DNA of 64,000 bases from the NCBI GenBank assembly GCA_963668545.1, contig OY764868.1, forward strand, positions 496,001 to 560,000, given 5' to 3'. Under the pieces are notes generated by a model, which did no database searches, was not told the origin of the DNA, and saw only the letters and a list, made by a program, of their open reading frames with translations. The stretch is from G963662265 sp963668545 (GTDB lineage Bacteria; Spirochaetota; Spirochaetia; CADAEX01). Positions 8,957-17,947 of the stretch are shown piece by piece (position 1 is the stretch's first letter; every line of letters begins with the position of its first letter). Both the position numbers and the translations under genes were made by a program.

Positions 8957-10359
8957 TGAAAAAATATGAGTATCTGTACGGGAAAATAAAAAAGGAAATA
9001 GAATCAGGCATTATCCGTGAAGGGGAAAGACTCCTTTCAATCAGGGAAGAAGCATTTTCATCCAGCCTTTCAGTTAATACTGTAATTTCCGCTTATAATA
9101 TGCTTGCGGATGAGGGAATCATCAGGCCCCGTGACAGGGGAGGATACTATGTTTGTTCAGGAGCTTTAAAGCTTACCGGAGAGGAAATTGGTGAACCTGT
9201 ATCACCAAATGAAAGTTTCATTTCAACAAGCAGAGAAACTGGTGAACATCTTGATCAGCTTTATGAAAGGCTTTTGCATATAGATTCCAGTTTTGCAAGC
9301 GCTGCGCCCGGTCTTGATATCCTCCCCTCCCTTCAGTTGAACCCTGGCCTTTCCCTGAACAGCAGAACCTGGTCGAATTACGGGAATCCTGAAGGGGATT
9401 ACAAATTGAGAAAACGTATTGCCCTGATTAATCAGGAGATTGACGGGAGTACAGCTCCTGATAATATAGTAATAACAAACGGGGCAACCGAAGCCATGAC
9501 AATTGTAATTCAGACACTTCTTTGCCCCGGTGATAAGGTGGCTCTGGAATCTCCGACATATTTCAACTATTTCAGACAGTTATCTGATTCCGGAATTGAT
9601 ATTATTGAAATCCCTGTTAACAAAAATGGAATTGATCTCAATATTCTGGAAGAAGAGCTGAAAAAAAATAAAATAAAAATGATTATCACACAGCCCAATG
9701 TACAGAATCCGACAGGAATTGTAATGAGCGATATCGACAAGGAGAGACTTGTAAAGCTTGCAGAATCCTATAATTCTTTTCTTGTTCAGGATGATGTTTT
9801 CGGTGATCTTTCCTTTGCTATGGTTCGTCCGGTGAATCTGAGCTTGTTTTCAGATTATCCCGGTATTATACTTGTATCCTCATATTCAAAATCTATTGCG
9901 CCCGGTCTCAGGATAGGTTGGATAAGATCTCCCTGCTATGCCGGGAAGTTTACAGAAACCAAACTCCGGTTGTCAATGGATACCTCAGGTATCGCTCAGG
10001 CAGTACTTTCAGGTTTTCTGGGAACCAGAGAACACCGGCGTAGTAGAATTAAAATGAGGAATGCCCTGAAAAGCCGCATAGATGATCACCTGAGCCTGTT
10101 GTCAGAATTCCTTCCGGAAGGCAGCCATATAAACCGTCCCCAGGGGGGATGTCTTTTATGGATTTCATTGCCGAAGGATATTGACGGTGTTAAACTTTTT
10201 GAAGCAGCTGCCGGTAACGGATTGATCATGGCTCCCGGAGCGATTTTTTCTTCAAGCAGTTTTTTCAATAATTATATCCGGATAAACACAGGTTTCAAGC
10301 TTACCAGTAAACGGATAGAAGCCCTCTCAATACTGAAGAACTGCAGGAAACTGTTATAG
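8956..10359 (+). CDS. MocR-type GntR/aminotransferase regulator
   Basis: A 467-residue chimera. Residues 1-70 are a GntR winged helix (LSVNTVISAY recognition region, then a wing ending DRGGYYV). Residues about 110-465 are a fold-type I aminotransferase domain, with the PLP lysine expected at about 311 in SSYSKSIAPG. MocR proteins sense an amino acid, amine or PLP and usually control a divergent transporter, here the EamA gene. The start is GTG 8956, which fits the domain start exactly. No ribosome-binding site is visible and the predicted transcription start coincides with the codon. Effector unknown. Confidence 0.85.
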   Translation: MKKYEYLYGKIKKEIESGIIREGERLLSIREEAFSSSLSVNTVISAYNMLADEGIIRPRDRGGYYVCSGALKLTGEEIGEPVSPNESFISTSRETGEHLDQLYERLLHIDSSFASAAPGLDILPSLQLNPGLSLNSRTWSNYGNPEGDYKLRKRIALINQEIDGSTAPDNIVITNGATEAMTIVIQTLLCPGDKVALESPTYFNYFRQLSDSGIDIIEIPVNKNGIDLNILEEELKKNKIKMIITQPNVQNPTGIVMSDIDKERLVKLAESYNSFLVQDDVFGDLSFAMVRPVNLSLFSDYPGIILVSSYSKSIAPGLRIGWIRSPCYAGKFTETKLRLSMDTSGIAQAVLSGFLGTREHRRSRIKMRNALKSRIDDHLSLLSEFLPEGSHINRPQGGCLLWISLPKDIDGVKLFEAAAGNGLIMAPGAIFSSSSFFNNYIRINTGFKLTSKRIEALSILKNCRKLL

Positions 10360-10505
10360 CAGCTGATTTATGCAAATTTTTTATGACTGTTCTGAAAACA
10401 GAATCTTTTATGGATGAAGCAGTCAGAAATCTTCCTTTTTCCACTGTGCTTTATAACCATAATACAATACTTCCGGATTACCGGTATATTGACCTGATAA
10501 AATGC

Positions 10506-11342
10506 TTAAGGAAAATTGACATTTAAATCTTCTTTAATTGTATAACGGGTGTAGCTGAACTCCGGATAACCGGCTGTGAATGTTTCATAAATTCTATGAC
10601 CTTTTGGGATGTTTAAGAATTTGCGGGCTTTTTTACACGTGTTGATTCCTATTACAAGAAACCCGTTAAAACATGTTCCAATACCAAGCGATTCAGCTCT
10701 GTACATGGCTGTTGTAGCCCATATAATTCCGTCCTGTCCCGGAGTTGAACTTTTCCGGTCAACATGAAAAATCATAAGGAGGGGGGCATCATGGGTAAGA
10801 ATGTTTTTCCCTTTTCCGTATTCCTGAATCGTTCTTTTATATCCAAAGTATTTGTCAGTTTGCTTCTTCCCGAATATCATGAGCAGAACCGGATATGTTA
10901 AAGGATTAAGAATAAGTCCTGTGATTTTTTTAAAATGATCAATGACTATATCAGTTAACTGATTTATTTTTTCCCTGCTGTCCAGAACTGTAATCGCTGT
11001 TTTGCGGGAATTAGTCCCTGTCGGGGCATGAACTGTTGTTTCAAGTATTTTACTGATATGATCATTTGATACATCCTGCTTTCTGTAGTTTCTTATGCTT
11101 CTTCTTTTCCGTACAAGGATGTCGAAATAAAGGGGAAAGTCATCCGGAAGCGGCTTAAATTCCTCTCCTCTCCTCCCTCCGATTGATACTGCCCCTGCAG
11201 GGCAGATAGCAGTGCAATGGCTGCATAAAATACATTTGCCTGGTAATATCTCTTTTGTCTCACTCACTATCGCTTTCGCAATACACTCTTTTATACACAA
11301 CTGGCAATTATTGCATTTCTCTGAATCAATTACCGGAACCAT
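10506..11342 (-). CDS. Ferredoxin-nitroreductase fusion
   Basis: A 278-residue protein. The N-terminus has two 4Fe-4S clusters: C10, C13, C16, C20 and C37, C40, C43, C47. Residues about 80-270 form an FMN nitroreductase domain starting at the RRSIRNY motif. Such fusions are common in anaerobes and are thought to take electrons from ferredoxin-like partners to reduce an unknown substrate. The start is supported by CAGGAGAG 8 bases before the ATG. It is monocistronic. Between it and the MocR gene lie only about 150 bases. Confidence 0.85.
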   Translation of the reverse strand: MVPVIDSEKCNNCQLCIKECIAKAIVSETKEILPGKCILCSHCTAICPAGAVSIGGRRGEEFKPLPDDFPLYFDILVRKRRSIRNYRKQDVSNDHISKILETTVHAPTGTNSRKTAITVLDSREKINQLTDIVIDHFKKITGLILNPLTYPVLLMIFGKKQTDKYFGYKRTIQEYGKGKNILTHDAPLLMIFHVDRKSSTPGQDGIIWATTAMYRAESLGIGTCFNGFLVIGINTCKKARKFLNIPKGHRIYETFTAGYPEFSYTRYTIKEDLNVNFP

Positions 11343-11607
11343 TCTTTCACTCTCCTGAATCTTTTACATCAATGAAATCAACATTGTTTCCTGAATAATA
11401 TCCTTATTCGCATTGATGATTCTACATCTGAATACTTGATTTATTATTGTCCCTGCTATCCTGCTGAGAATAATCTGTATTAAGATTTTTACTCAGCAGA
11501 AAACTGATGGAATCAGGTATAGAGCATGTTCTCTGTGACGTTAAATTCTCTGCACATATCTCTCCCGGAAATTTTTCTGATTAATAATCATTACAGTCCA
11601 TTGAATC
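11343..11607. other. Intergenic region, no gene seen
   Basis: Between the nitroreductase start and the next promoter I see no plausible coding frame, RNA fold or repeat. The left part should hold the minus-strand promoter of the nitroreductase gene, but no clear -35/-10 pair stands out. Confidence 0.5.
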
Positions 11608-11657
11608 TTGACAAATATTTACTGCATTACTAATATACTAATTAAGTAAACTAGTAA
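11608..11657 (+). promoter_or_regulatory. Strong promoter overlapped by a 31-bp dyad operator
   Basis: TTGACA (11608-11613), 17 bases, and TAATAT (11631-11636) form a near-consensus sigma70 promoter. An imperfect palindrome at 11627-11657 (12 of 15 arm positions match, arms beginning TTACTA) covers the -10 and the likely start site. A repressor bound there would block initiation. The regulator is not identifiable in this window. The target is the gene pair starting at 11687. Confidence 0.65.
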
Positions 11658-11686
11658 ATAAAGCTGATTAAACGGAGAAAAATACT

Positions 11687-12163
11687 ATGGATATTCCGAC
11701 AATACTTAAACATAAACCTGTAATTGTTTCAGAAAATTATGACAAAGTGGATGGACGGACAAGTCCTTCAGATGCCAAAGGGCTTTCCCTTGGTCTTGCA
11801 CAATGGAACGACAGAGGCAAAGTTGATATTTCTGCTAAAATCTGGAGGTTTACAGGGGAAAAATGGTCAAGACAGTCAGAGGAAATGCCATTGAACCGTG
11901 TACTTGATCTTGCCATACTGATATGCCGGACAAAACAATATTTTCAGGATGCCTACCGTTATCCCAAACTGTATGATGGGGACAATGTCGTTATTGACCG
12001 GATCCCTTTACAGGGGGATGGTCTGGATATCTCTGTATGTACTTCAAATAAAATGATTGATGAAGATATTAAACTGTTCCGCAGTGCTTTGGAAATGGAT
12101 GATGAATTATTATCTGAACGGTTGATACGTCTTTCTGCGATTCTCAAGGAAATGGGTTATTGA
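11687..12163 (+). CDS. DUF6530-like conserved protein
   Basis: A cytoplasmic protein of 158 residues without signal peptide or membrane segment. The central stretch with DAKGLSLGLAQWNDRG and LDLAILICRTKQYF resembles the conserved DUF6530 family as I recall it; the family has no known function. It is the first gene after a strong, apparently repressible promoter and is followed after one base by a GIY-YIG-like gene, so the two are co-transcribed. No catalytic motif is obvious. The family assignment is from memory and needs a profile search. Confidence 0.6.
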   Translation: MDIPTILKHKPVIVSENYDKVDGRTSPSDAKGLSLGLAQWNDRGKVDISAKIWRFTGEKWSRQSEEMPLNRVLDLAILICRTKQYFQDAYRYPKLYDGDNVVIDRIPLQGDGLDISVCTSNKMIDEDIKLFRSALEMDDELLSERLIRLSAILKEMGY

Positions 12164-12164
12164 A

Positions 12165-12509
12165 ATGAATAGTACAGACAGGAAAAAACTTGTTGCAACA
12201 TATAAGGATCGGATTGTAACAGGTGGAATATATATTGTCAGAAATCTTAGGAATAACAAGATTCTGATTGATACTGCCCTGGATATAACGGGGATAAGAA
12301 ACAGGTTTGATTTTGCCAAAAAAATGGGAACATCATTTTCCCCGAAAATTCAAAACGACTGGGATTCTGATGGGGAAGGGTGTTTTGTATTTGAAGTTCT
12401 TGAAGAGCTGGAAAAAGGGAAAACCCAGAATTCAAAGGAATTTTCTGAAGATCTCAAGGTTTTAAAGGAAATATGGAAAGAGAAACTGTCAAAGGAGGAA
12501 TTCTACTGA
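12165..12509 (+). CDS. Small GIY-YIG-like protein
   Basis: A 114-residue protein. The segment GGIYIVRN followed by NNKILID (about residues 20-37) matches the start of a GIY-YIG fold. It lacks the second YIG motif, and a catalytic Arg/Glu arrangement is not clear. It resembles a group of stand-alone GIY-YIG family proteins of about 115 residues that end in EKLSKE-FY. It may be a degenerate, non-nucleolytic member. It is co-transcribed with the DUF6530-like gene. Confidence 0.55.
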   Translation: MNSTDRKKLVATYKDRIVTGGIYIVRNLRNNKILIDTALDITGIRNRFDFAKKMGTSFSPKIQNDWDSDGEGCFVFEVLEELEKGKTQNSKEFSEDLKVLKEIWKEKLSKEEFY

Positions 12510-12731
12510 TTCAATAACAGCAGAATGTCGAGTTATAATCAAATGTTGTGGATGAGATAAAAAAAGAGCAAATCCTCCTGTATAATAACTGGTGATGAAA
12601 CCAATACAAAAGGAAGATGGCATTCTCCCAAAACTTCAGATACTTGATGTACTTAGAAACTGAGGATTATTAAAGTGTCTACTAAATCAGGGGAATGCCG
12701 GAAAAAACATTTCCAGTACAATTTAAATCTG

Positions 12732-13922
12732 TTATCCGGTTTTATCAAATAATAAACTGAGCATAGCAACCACCAGTGAACAAAGAAGAACACATGGTAT
12801 GACAAACAAAATAGCTTTAATTTCATATGTGATGGAAATCCAGGAACCAAGAACCGGAGACATGATCCACCCGATGCTTCCAGCCAGTCCCTGGATTCCA
12901 AAGAGAAAACCTCTCTGACTGGCAGGTGTCTTTGCTGCTGTACTTGATGTAATAACAGGTTCTATTCCGCCGATCAGGAAAAACAGAAGTCCGTAAAAAC
13001 CGATAAACATGGGCAGTGTATTGGTGAAGTACAGGCCGAAGCTCAGTATAACCCCTGACGCCAGTAAGCAGATTGACAATTTCATTTTATTAATCCGGTC
13101 CCCAAGGCGGCCGAATATAATCCCTGCCGTAGCCGTGGCAAAGCCGACAATCCCGTTGATAGCTCCTGTCGTCTGTGCTGCCCCTTTTATACCGCCGAGA
13201 ACCCCCTGAACATATAGCGGCATATAGGGACTGAATACACTTCTTGAAATACGCTGAAAAAACAGCATGAAAAGCAGAAGAATAATATAGGGTGTGAAAA
13301 TATTATTCCACTTAGGCTTCATTCCCGGCTTGTATAGTTTTTTCCCATAGCTGTTTTTGTCCTCCCTGACAAGGTAAACAACCAGAACAAGGCCTAAAAG
13401 CATCAGCCCGGCCCCGGCAAAAAAACTGGTCCGGTAGCCAAAGGCTTCCGCGATAAACCCGCCAACCAGAGGTCCCAGTGAATAACCTAAAAAATTTGAA
13501 GAAGAAATAACTCCAAGTGCATATGTCAGTCGTTCTTTTGGAGTATTGGCCGCAATAAAAGTAGTAGAGGCGGTAATAGTCCCGGTAAATAATCCCTGAA
13601 GAGCTCTTAGTGCCACAAGCTGCCATATGTGATTCACCAGCCCCATACATCCGATAACTATAACTGCCGCGCCCATAGCCCGCATAATCATCATTTTACG
13701 TCCAAACCGGTCTGACAGCAGACCCCAGACAGGAGCCATGACAGCCATAGTCACAGCAGGGGCAACAGCAAGCAAACCTGTATAGATTTTAATTTCAGTC
13801 GGGTCTGTAAGCCCCAGCTGCTGAATAAAGTAGGGAATAAACGGAAGCCCCAGGCCAAAACTCGCGATAGACATGGTTTGAGATACCCATAAAGTTGAGA
13901 GGTTGATTTTCCAGTGTTCCAA
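12732..13922 (-). CDS. MFS transporter, multidrug-efflux type
   Basis: Twelve-helix major facilitator of 396 residues. The first cytoplasmic loop carries GLLSDRFGRK (about residues 65-74), the MFS motif A, and a second related motif, GRLGDRINK, follows helix 8. A glycine-rich SNFLGYSLGP segment in helix 5 fits the motif C of antiporters, so export is more likely than uptake. It is monocistronic. The substrate is unknown. It lies just outside the left edge of the accessory island. Confidence 0.8.
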   Translation of the reverse strand: MEHWKINLSTLWVSQTMSIASFGLGLPFIPYFIQQLGLTDPTEIKIYTGLLAVAPAVTMAVMAPVWGLLSDRFGRKMMIMRAMGAAVIVIGCMGLVNHIWQLVALRALQGLFTGTITASTTFIAANTPKERLTYALGVISSSNFLGYSLGPLVGGFIAEAFGYRTSFFAGAGLMLLGLVLVVYLVREDKNSYGKKLYKPGMKPKWNNIFTPYIILLLFMLFFQRISRSVFSPYMPLYVQGVLGGIKGAAQTTGAINGIVGFATATAGIIFGRLGDRINKMKLSICLLASGVILSFGLYFTNTLPMFIGFYGLLFFLIGGIEPVITSSTAAKTPASQRGFLFGIQGLAGSIGWIMSPVLGSWISITYEIKAILFVIPCVLLCSLVVAMLSLLFDKTG

Positions 13923-14090
13923 TACTTTACTTCCCTTCTGATGTTTGATCTTCGAATAATAGCACCATATTTTAAACAGTAACAGTATATAAGGTTCAGT
14001 TCAGGCGGAAAAGCAATTCTTATCTGAAGAGATTTATTAATAACAGAGAAACTGAAACAAGGATAAACCGGCTATAAACAGTCTGGTAGC

Positions 14091-14149
14091 AATAAAAAAA
14101 GGGTTCTGCCTAAAATGCAAAGTCCCATATTTCAAGCTGAGTGGATTTG
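14091..14149 (-). repeat. Degenerate copy of tRNA-Pro 3' end plus terminator (possible att-like site)
   Basis: This stretch aligns with 25963-26019, which is the terminator and the last bases of the tRNA-Pro gene. Shared blocks include GCAAAGTCCC and GCTGAGTGGATTTG, in the same order and spacing with a few changes. The rest of the tRNA is absent. The two copies are in direct orientation and bound about 11.9 kb. It could be the distal attachment site of an old integrative element, or the stump of a lost second tRNA gene. Confidence 0.6.
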
Positions 14150-14197
14150 CCCTGAAGGATACCTGTTTTTCGACATCCTTTCTCCCCGGAATAAAAG

Positions 14198-14533
14198 CCG
14201 TAGTGGAACAAAAGTCGTAGGTGGAGAAAATCAACGTGAATATGATCTCCGAATATGAATGCTTATGCAGAAAGAATTGTAAGATCAATCCGGCAGGACG
14301 CCATTGATCATTTCATTTTGTTCTCAGCGAGTCAGATAAAAAAAGATTGTGAAGGAGTCCGTTAACTACTATCATAAATACATACTTATGAGGGAATTGA
14401 TGATATCACTGATAAATATGTAAATACTATCAGTGGTAGGATAGTGTGAGACGATGTTTTATTCGGGCTTCATCACCACTAGTGCAGGAGCTCTGTTTAA
14501 AAACGGGGTTGGATGACTTTTGTTCCACTACGG
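14198..14533. mobile_element. 336-bp deletion derivative of the 22.96-25.39 kb insertion sequence (MITE-like)
   Basis: The ends are 21-bp inverted repeats matching at 20 positions: 14198-14218 (starting CCGTAGTGGAACAAAAG) and 14513-14533. The left end resembles the left end of the larger IS at 22956. Bases 14244-14289 are identical over 46 bases to 25028-25073 inside the transposase of that IS, and a second block near 14340 matches 25132 onward. So most of the transposase has been deleted, leaving part of its 3' end. It is non-autonomous. No convincing target duplication is seen. Confidence 0.75.
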
Positions 14534-14658
14534 GGATGAATAATAATTTATATAATATTCTATAGAAGTAATAACTAGACAATAAAAGATTCGGTCATTG
14601 GTAAATATTTACTTTTTTATTTGGCTGTGATAATTATGATTATAATAAGGAATAGTAT

Positions 14659-15810
14659 GTGATAATTATAGATATGATAATCTTTTCTGTTTTTCCTATA
14701 TCTATTTTCCTGTCTCTTCTTATCATTGGTAAAAAACAGACCATAAAAAAGCAGATATTTCTTCTTATTTATTTATTATTAAACGGAATTATATTCCTTA
14801 TTTTATTCATGACTTTTATGTTTAAGAGTTCAGATCTGGTTATTTTTGTGATATATAGCAATCAGCTGTTGATGCCTTTAATTTTTCTTTATGTATTTTC
14901 CATGTTGAAAATACATATACAGAAAAAAAATATTTATTTTTTATTTTCTCCGCTACTTATATCATTATTATTTCTTATTGTATCTTCTCTTATATATTCG
15001 GAAGATCAGCTCTATGTATTATTTGAAACAGATCTTTTTACAGCGCCTATTTTTTATAAAATTACTTTGATAATTGAGAATATCTTTCCACCGCTTATTT
15101 TAATTTATCTGTTGAAAAAGAGTTATTCTTATAAAAAAATGCTTAAAGATAATTATTCATTTCTTACAGGAGTTGAATTAAAATGGATAAGAACTTTCCT
15201 CTATATGGAATTGACAGCCTGGTTATGTTATGTGATTTCAAATAATATCCTTTATTATTTATATCCGGCTGAAGATAATATATTCCTTAGAATATCAATA
15301 GCTGCAATGGCATTGATATTTTTTTATATGGCATATTATTCCATTAGTTATACAGGAATATTCAACCATTATGAGATATATGACAAAGCTTTATTAAAAA
15401 CCTTATTAAAAAATGATACATATAAAAGCAGTTTTATTCCAGCTGAAACAGCTGAAGAGATAAAAAATAAAATACTAATCTCAATGGAAAAGGAAAAACT
15501 ATACAGGGATCCATATTTGAGCTTATCCGGATTATCAGAAATAACAGGAGTAACAACTCATAATTTATCCAATATTTTAAATAACAATTTGAAAACCAGT
15601 TTTTATGATTTTATAAACGGTTATCGTGTAGAAGACATGAAATACAGAATAGATAGGGGAGAAGTGGAATCTAAAACACTTCTTGCTCTTGCAATGGATT
15701 CTGGTTTTAATTCTAAAGCTACTTTTAACAGATCTTTTAAGAAAATTACTGGTTATACCCCTTCATCCTATATCAAATTTGTATCATCCGATCCAATGAG
15801 TCGTAAATAA
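14659..15810 (+). CDS. Membrane-anchored AraC-family regulator
   Basis: A 383-residue protein with about seven hydrophobic segments in residues 1-240 and an AraC-type double helix-turn-helix in the last 100 residues (LSGLSEITGVTTHNLSNILN, then a second helix pair ending GYTPSSYIKF). It resembles the 7TM-AraC regulators of Bacteroidota and spirochaetes, which sense signals at the membrane and act without a phosphorelay. The start is GTG 14659, six bases after AAGGAA; ATG 14674 is an alternative. The gene is visibly AT-richer than the core genes nearby, consistent with import. It probably controls the RND pump downstream on the same strand. Confidence 0.8.
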   Translation: MIIIDMIIFSVFPISIFLSLLIIGKKQTIKKQIFLLIYLLLNGIIFLILFMTFMFKSSDLVIFVIYSNQLLMPLIFLYVFSMLKIHIQKKNIYFLFSPLLISLLFLIVSSLIYSEDQLYVLFETDLFTAPIFYKITLIIENIFPPLILIYLLKKSYSYKKMLKDNYSFLTGVELKWIRTFLYMELTAWLCYVISNNILYYLYPAEDNIFLRISIAAMALIFFYMAYYSISYTGIFNHYEIYDKALLKTLLKNDTYKSSFIPAETAEEIKNKILISMEKEKLYRDPYLSLSGLSEITGVTTHNLSNILNNNLKTSFYDFINGYRVEDMKYRIDRGEVESKTLLALAMDSGFNSKATFNRSFKKITGYTPSSYIKFVSSDPMSRK

Positions 15811-15995
15811 AGACTTAATAAAGATATATTGCACCTGATAATCAATGAACAACAGATGTCAGGATGTTTTATACATGAATTCCTTTCTGAAAATGCTTTG
15901 GATACATGCATTACTTATCTGGCCATGTATATACCTCTTTTTAAGCAATATGATTATCTATTATCAGATATTAGCAGATTAAGGAAATTATTATT

Positions 15996-16805
15996 ATGGA
16001 TGGTTTATTAAATATTACTATCAGGCAGTTTAAAAGAGCTGATCTGGATGCTGTCTCTCATATTCTTCTTTTTTCATTTAAAAACAAGTTTCATATTCTA
16101 AAAAACCTTTCAAACAGTTCTATAGAACAAATGCTCTCAGATTCCGGGTTTACCGAAAACATGCCTTTTGAGGGATATTTTGTTGCTGAATCAAATAATA
16201 AGGTTGTTGGCGTATTACTGCTTAAATGGAAAAATCAGAAACGCTTAAATAATCCCGGAAAAATGAATTTCATTTCTTTAGGCAGCAAATATGGATATGT
16301 GAATATGCTTAGTCTTTTTTTCAGTTTTTCAATTTTAAGTGAAAAAGTATTGGAAGATGAATGCTATATCGAACATATAGCTGTATCTCCTGAAGCTCAG
16401 GGATTTGGAGCAGGGAGGGCTCTGCTGCAGTATGGTCAGGATTATATTGAAAAAAAACTGGATCAAAAGAGATATTCTCTTCATGTATCTGCAAATAATA
16501 AGTCTGCAATTCATTTATATGAAAAGTTCGGATTCTCAGTAATGCATGTAAAGAAAAGTATATTATCCGGAATTATATTTCATGAAAAAAAATGGCTGTA
16601 TATGGTTAAGGGGTTAAGAGATCAGGTTGTTTTGGATAAAAAATACACTATGAAGACAGACTGGTTGTTTGGTTTTCTGGGTATTATTGGAGTAGTTAAA
16701 ATACCTGTAATTTTATCCTTTTTTAATAATTCCGGAAGTCCTTTGGTTTTATTAAACATTTTCTGGTTTCTCTGGTTCACATTATTTATTCCGGAGAAAA
16801 AATAA
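15996..16805 (+). CDS. GNAT acetyltransferase with C-terminal membrane segments
   Basis: A 269-residue protein. Residues 1-205 are a GNAT domain: EHIAVSPEAQGFGAGRALL (about 125-143) is the acetyl-CoA pyrophosphate loop, followed by the typical LHVSANN and YEKFGF strands. Residues about 220-266 add two hydrophobic helices, so it may sit on the inner membrane. The substrate is unknown; acetylation of a small molecule linked to the pump is only a guess. It sits 60 bases before the pump adaptor gene, in the same AT-rich block. Confidence 0.75.
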   Translation: MDGLLNITIRQFKRADLDAVSHILLFSFKNKFHILKNLSNSSIEQMLSDSGFTENMPFEGYFVAESNNKVVGVLLLKWKNQKRLNNPGKMNFISLGSKYGYVNMLSLFFSFSILSEKVLEDECYIEHIAVSPEAQGFGAGRALLQYGQDYIEKKLDQKRYSLHVSANNKSAIHLYEKFGFSVMHVKKSILSGIIFHEKKWLYMVKGLRDQVVLDKKYTMKTDWLFGFLGIIGVVKIPVILSFFNNSGSPLVLLNIFWFLWFTLFIPEKK

Positions 16806-16864
16806 AAAAATATCAGAAAACAATTTAATTATTTTAGAGAAAATATCTAATTCAGGAGATCATT

Positions 16865-17944
16865 ATGATTAAAATAAAAAAAAACAGAAAAACAATATTT
16901 ATAATAACAGCTGTGATTTCAATTATTTTACTCTTCATCACTTTCAGTGAAGAAGAGGTAAAAACAGGTGAAATCAAAAAAGAAAAAGTTTCTATTCCTG
17001 TAACAGTTCTGGAAGTTGAACCGGACAGCTACAGAGCGAACTTATCTCTATTCGGAGAGCTTTTGCCGGAGTGGCAGACTGTAATCCGAAATCAGGTCAA
17101 CGGGCAGATTGTTTCATTTTCTCCGCGGTTCAGAGTCGGAGAAATAGTTGAAAAAAATGAAGAACTAATAGGAATTGAAGATCATCAGCTTCGTGTAAAT
17201 TTAGCAGAAGCTGAATTAAGACTGAATCAGGCAGAAATTAATCTTGTTGATGAAAAAGCCTCACAGCGGGCTTTATTTCTAGAAGCTGCAAAAAAGGAAG
17301 TGGAAGCAGCAGAAAAACAACTTAAACTTACTAAAATTGAACTGGAGAAGTCTGTAATCAGGGCTCCTTACAAAGGATTAATTGTTGAAAGGTATGTTAA
17401 TGAAGGGGATCTCCTTTTCGAAGGAAATGAAGTAGCGTTAATTTACGGAACAGATAAATCACAGGTTTCCGTTTCGATGAATGCCCGGCAATGGAACTTT
17501 CTTCCGGAGAATTTTGCTGATATTGAAGTCTCATTGATAGATGCTGAGAGTAATAATAAATGGAAAGCTTCTGTTTCAAGAGATGGAAAACGTCTTAAAA
17601 GGGAATCAAGATTAAGACCTTTATTTCTTGAAATTGAAAATCCTCTTGCTCTGGATCCGCCTCTGCTGTCCGGTACATTTCTTAATGTACAGCTAAAAGG
17701 TCGTTATATTGAAAACCTTCTTAAGATTCCTGAATCAGCATATACAAAATCCGGATATATCTGGTACATCAATAACAATAAATTAAAGTCATTAAAAACT
17801 GATCCGGTGTTCAGGGAAAACAATGAAATATATATTAACAATTCAATAAAAATGCCGTCACCGGTATTAATTGCAAATTCTCCCAATTCATCATTTATTG
17901 ACGGCAGGAATGTCTCTGTTCTTATTGAAAAAGAGGGGGAATAA
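16865..17944 (+). CDS. RND efflux periplasmic adaptor (HlyD/MFP family)
   Basis: A 359-residue adaptor. One N-terminal membrane anchor (residues 10-30) is followed by a barrel-sandwich/lipoyl half, an alpha hairpin (about 110-160), the second lipoyl half with the IRAPYKGLIVERYVNEGD strand, and a beta-barrel domain. No lipobox is seen, so it is anchored by the helix. It should link the inner-membrane RND pump to the TolC-like channel, both encoded next. AGGAG lies 7 bases before ATG 16865, and only 3 bases separate it from the pump gene. Confidence 0.88.
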   Translation: MIKIKKNRKTIFIITAVISIILLFITFSEEEVKTGEIKKEKVSIPVTVLEVEPDSYRANLSLFGELLPEWQTVIRNQVNGQIVSFSPRFRVGEIVEKNEELIGIEDHQLRVNLAEAELRLNQAEINLVDEKASQRALFLEAAKKEVEAAEKQLKLTKIELEKSVIRAPYKGLIVERYVNEGDLLFEGNEVALIYGTDKSQVSVSMNARQWNFLPENFADIEVSLIDAESNNKWKASVSRDGKRLKRESRLRPLFLEIENPLALDPPLLSGTFLNVQLKGRYIENLLKIPESAYTKSGYIWYINNNKLKSLKTDPVFRENNEIYINNSIKMPSPVLIANSPNSSFIDGRNVSVLIEKEGE

Positions 17945-17947
17945 GTT

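Larger units (their letters stand above)
13923..14658. other. Gene-free region at the left edge of the accessory island
   Basis: No intact gene is visible. The stretch contains a degenerate copy of a tRNA-Pro 3' end with its terminator (14091-14149) and a 336-bp deletion derivative of an insertion sequence (14198-14533). The remaining 14534-14658 is very AT-rich and should contain the promoter of the AraC gene. Nothing else is recognised. Confidence 0.7.

Noticed and set aside
10384..10527. A 47-codon open frame between the MocR and nitroreductase genes.
   Set aside because: It overlaps the end of the nitroreductase gene, lacks a ribosome-binding site and matches no family I know; too weak to call a gene.
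12510..12731. A possible truncated gene starting near 12596 (22 codons).
   Set aside because: Too short, and no homologous continuation is seen in other frames.
15829..16011. A 60-codon frame between the AraC and GNAT genes.
   Set aside because: TTG start, no ribosome-binding site, overlaps the GNAT start, no recognisable domain.
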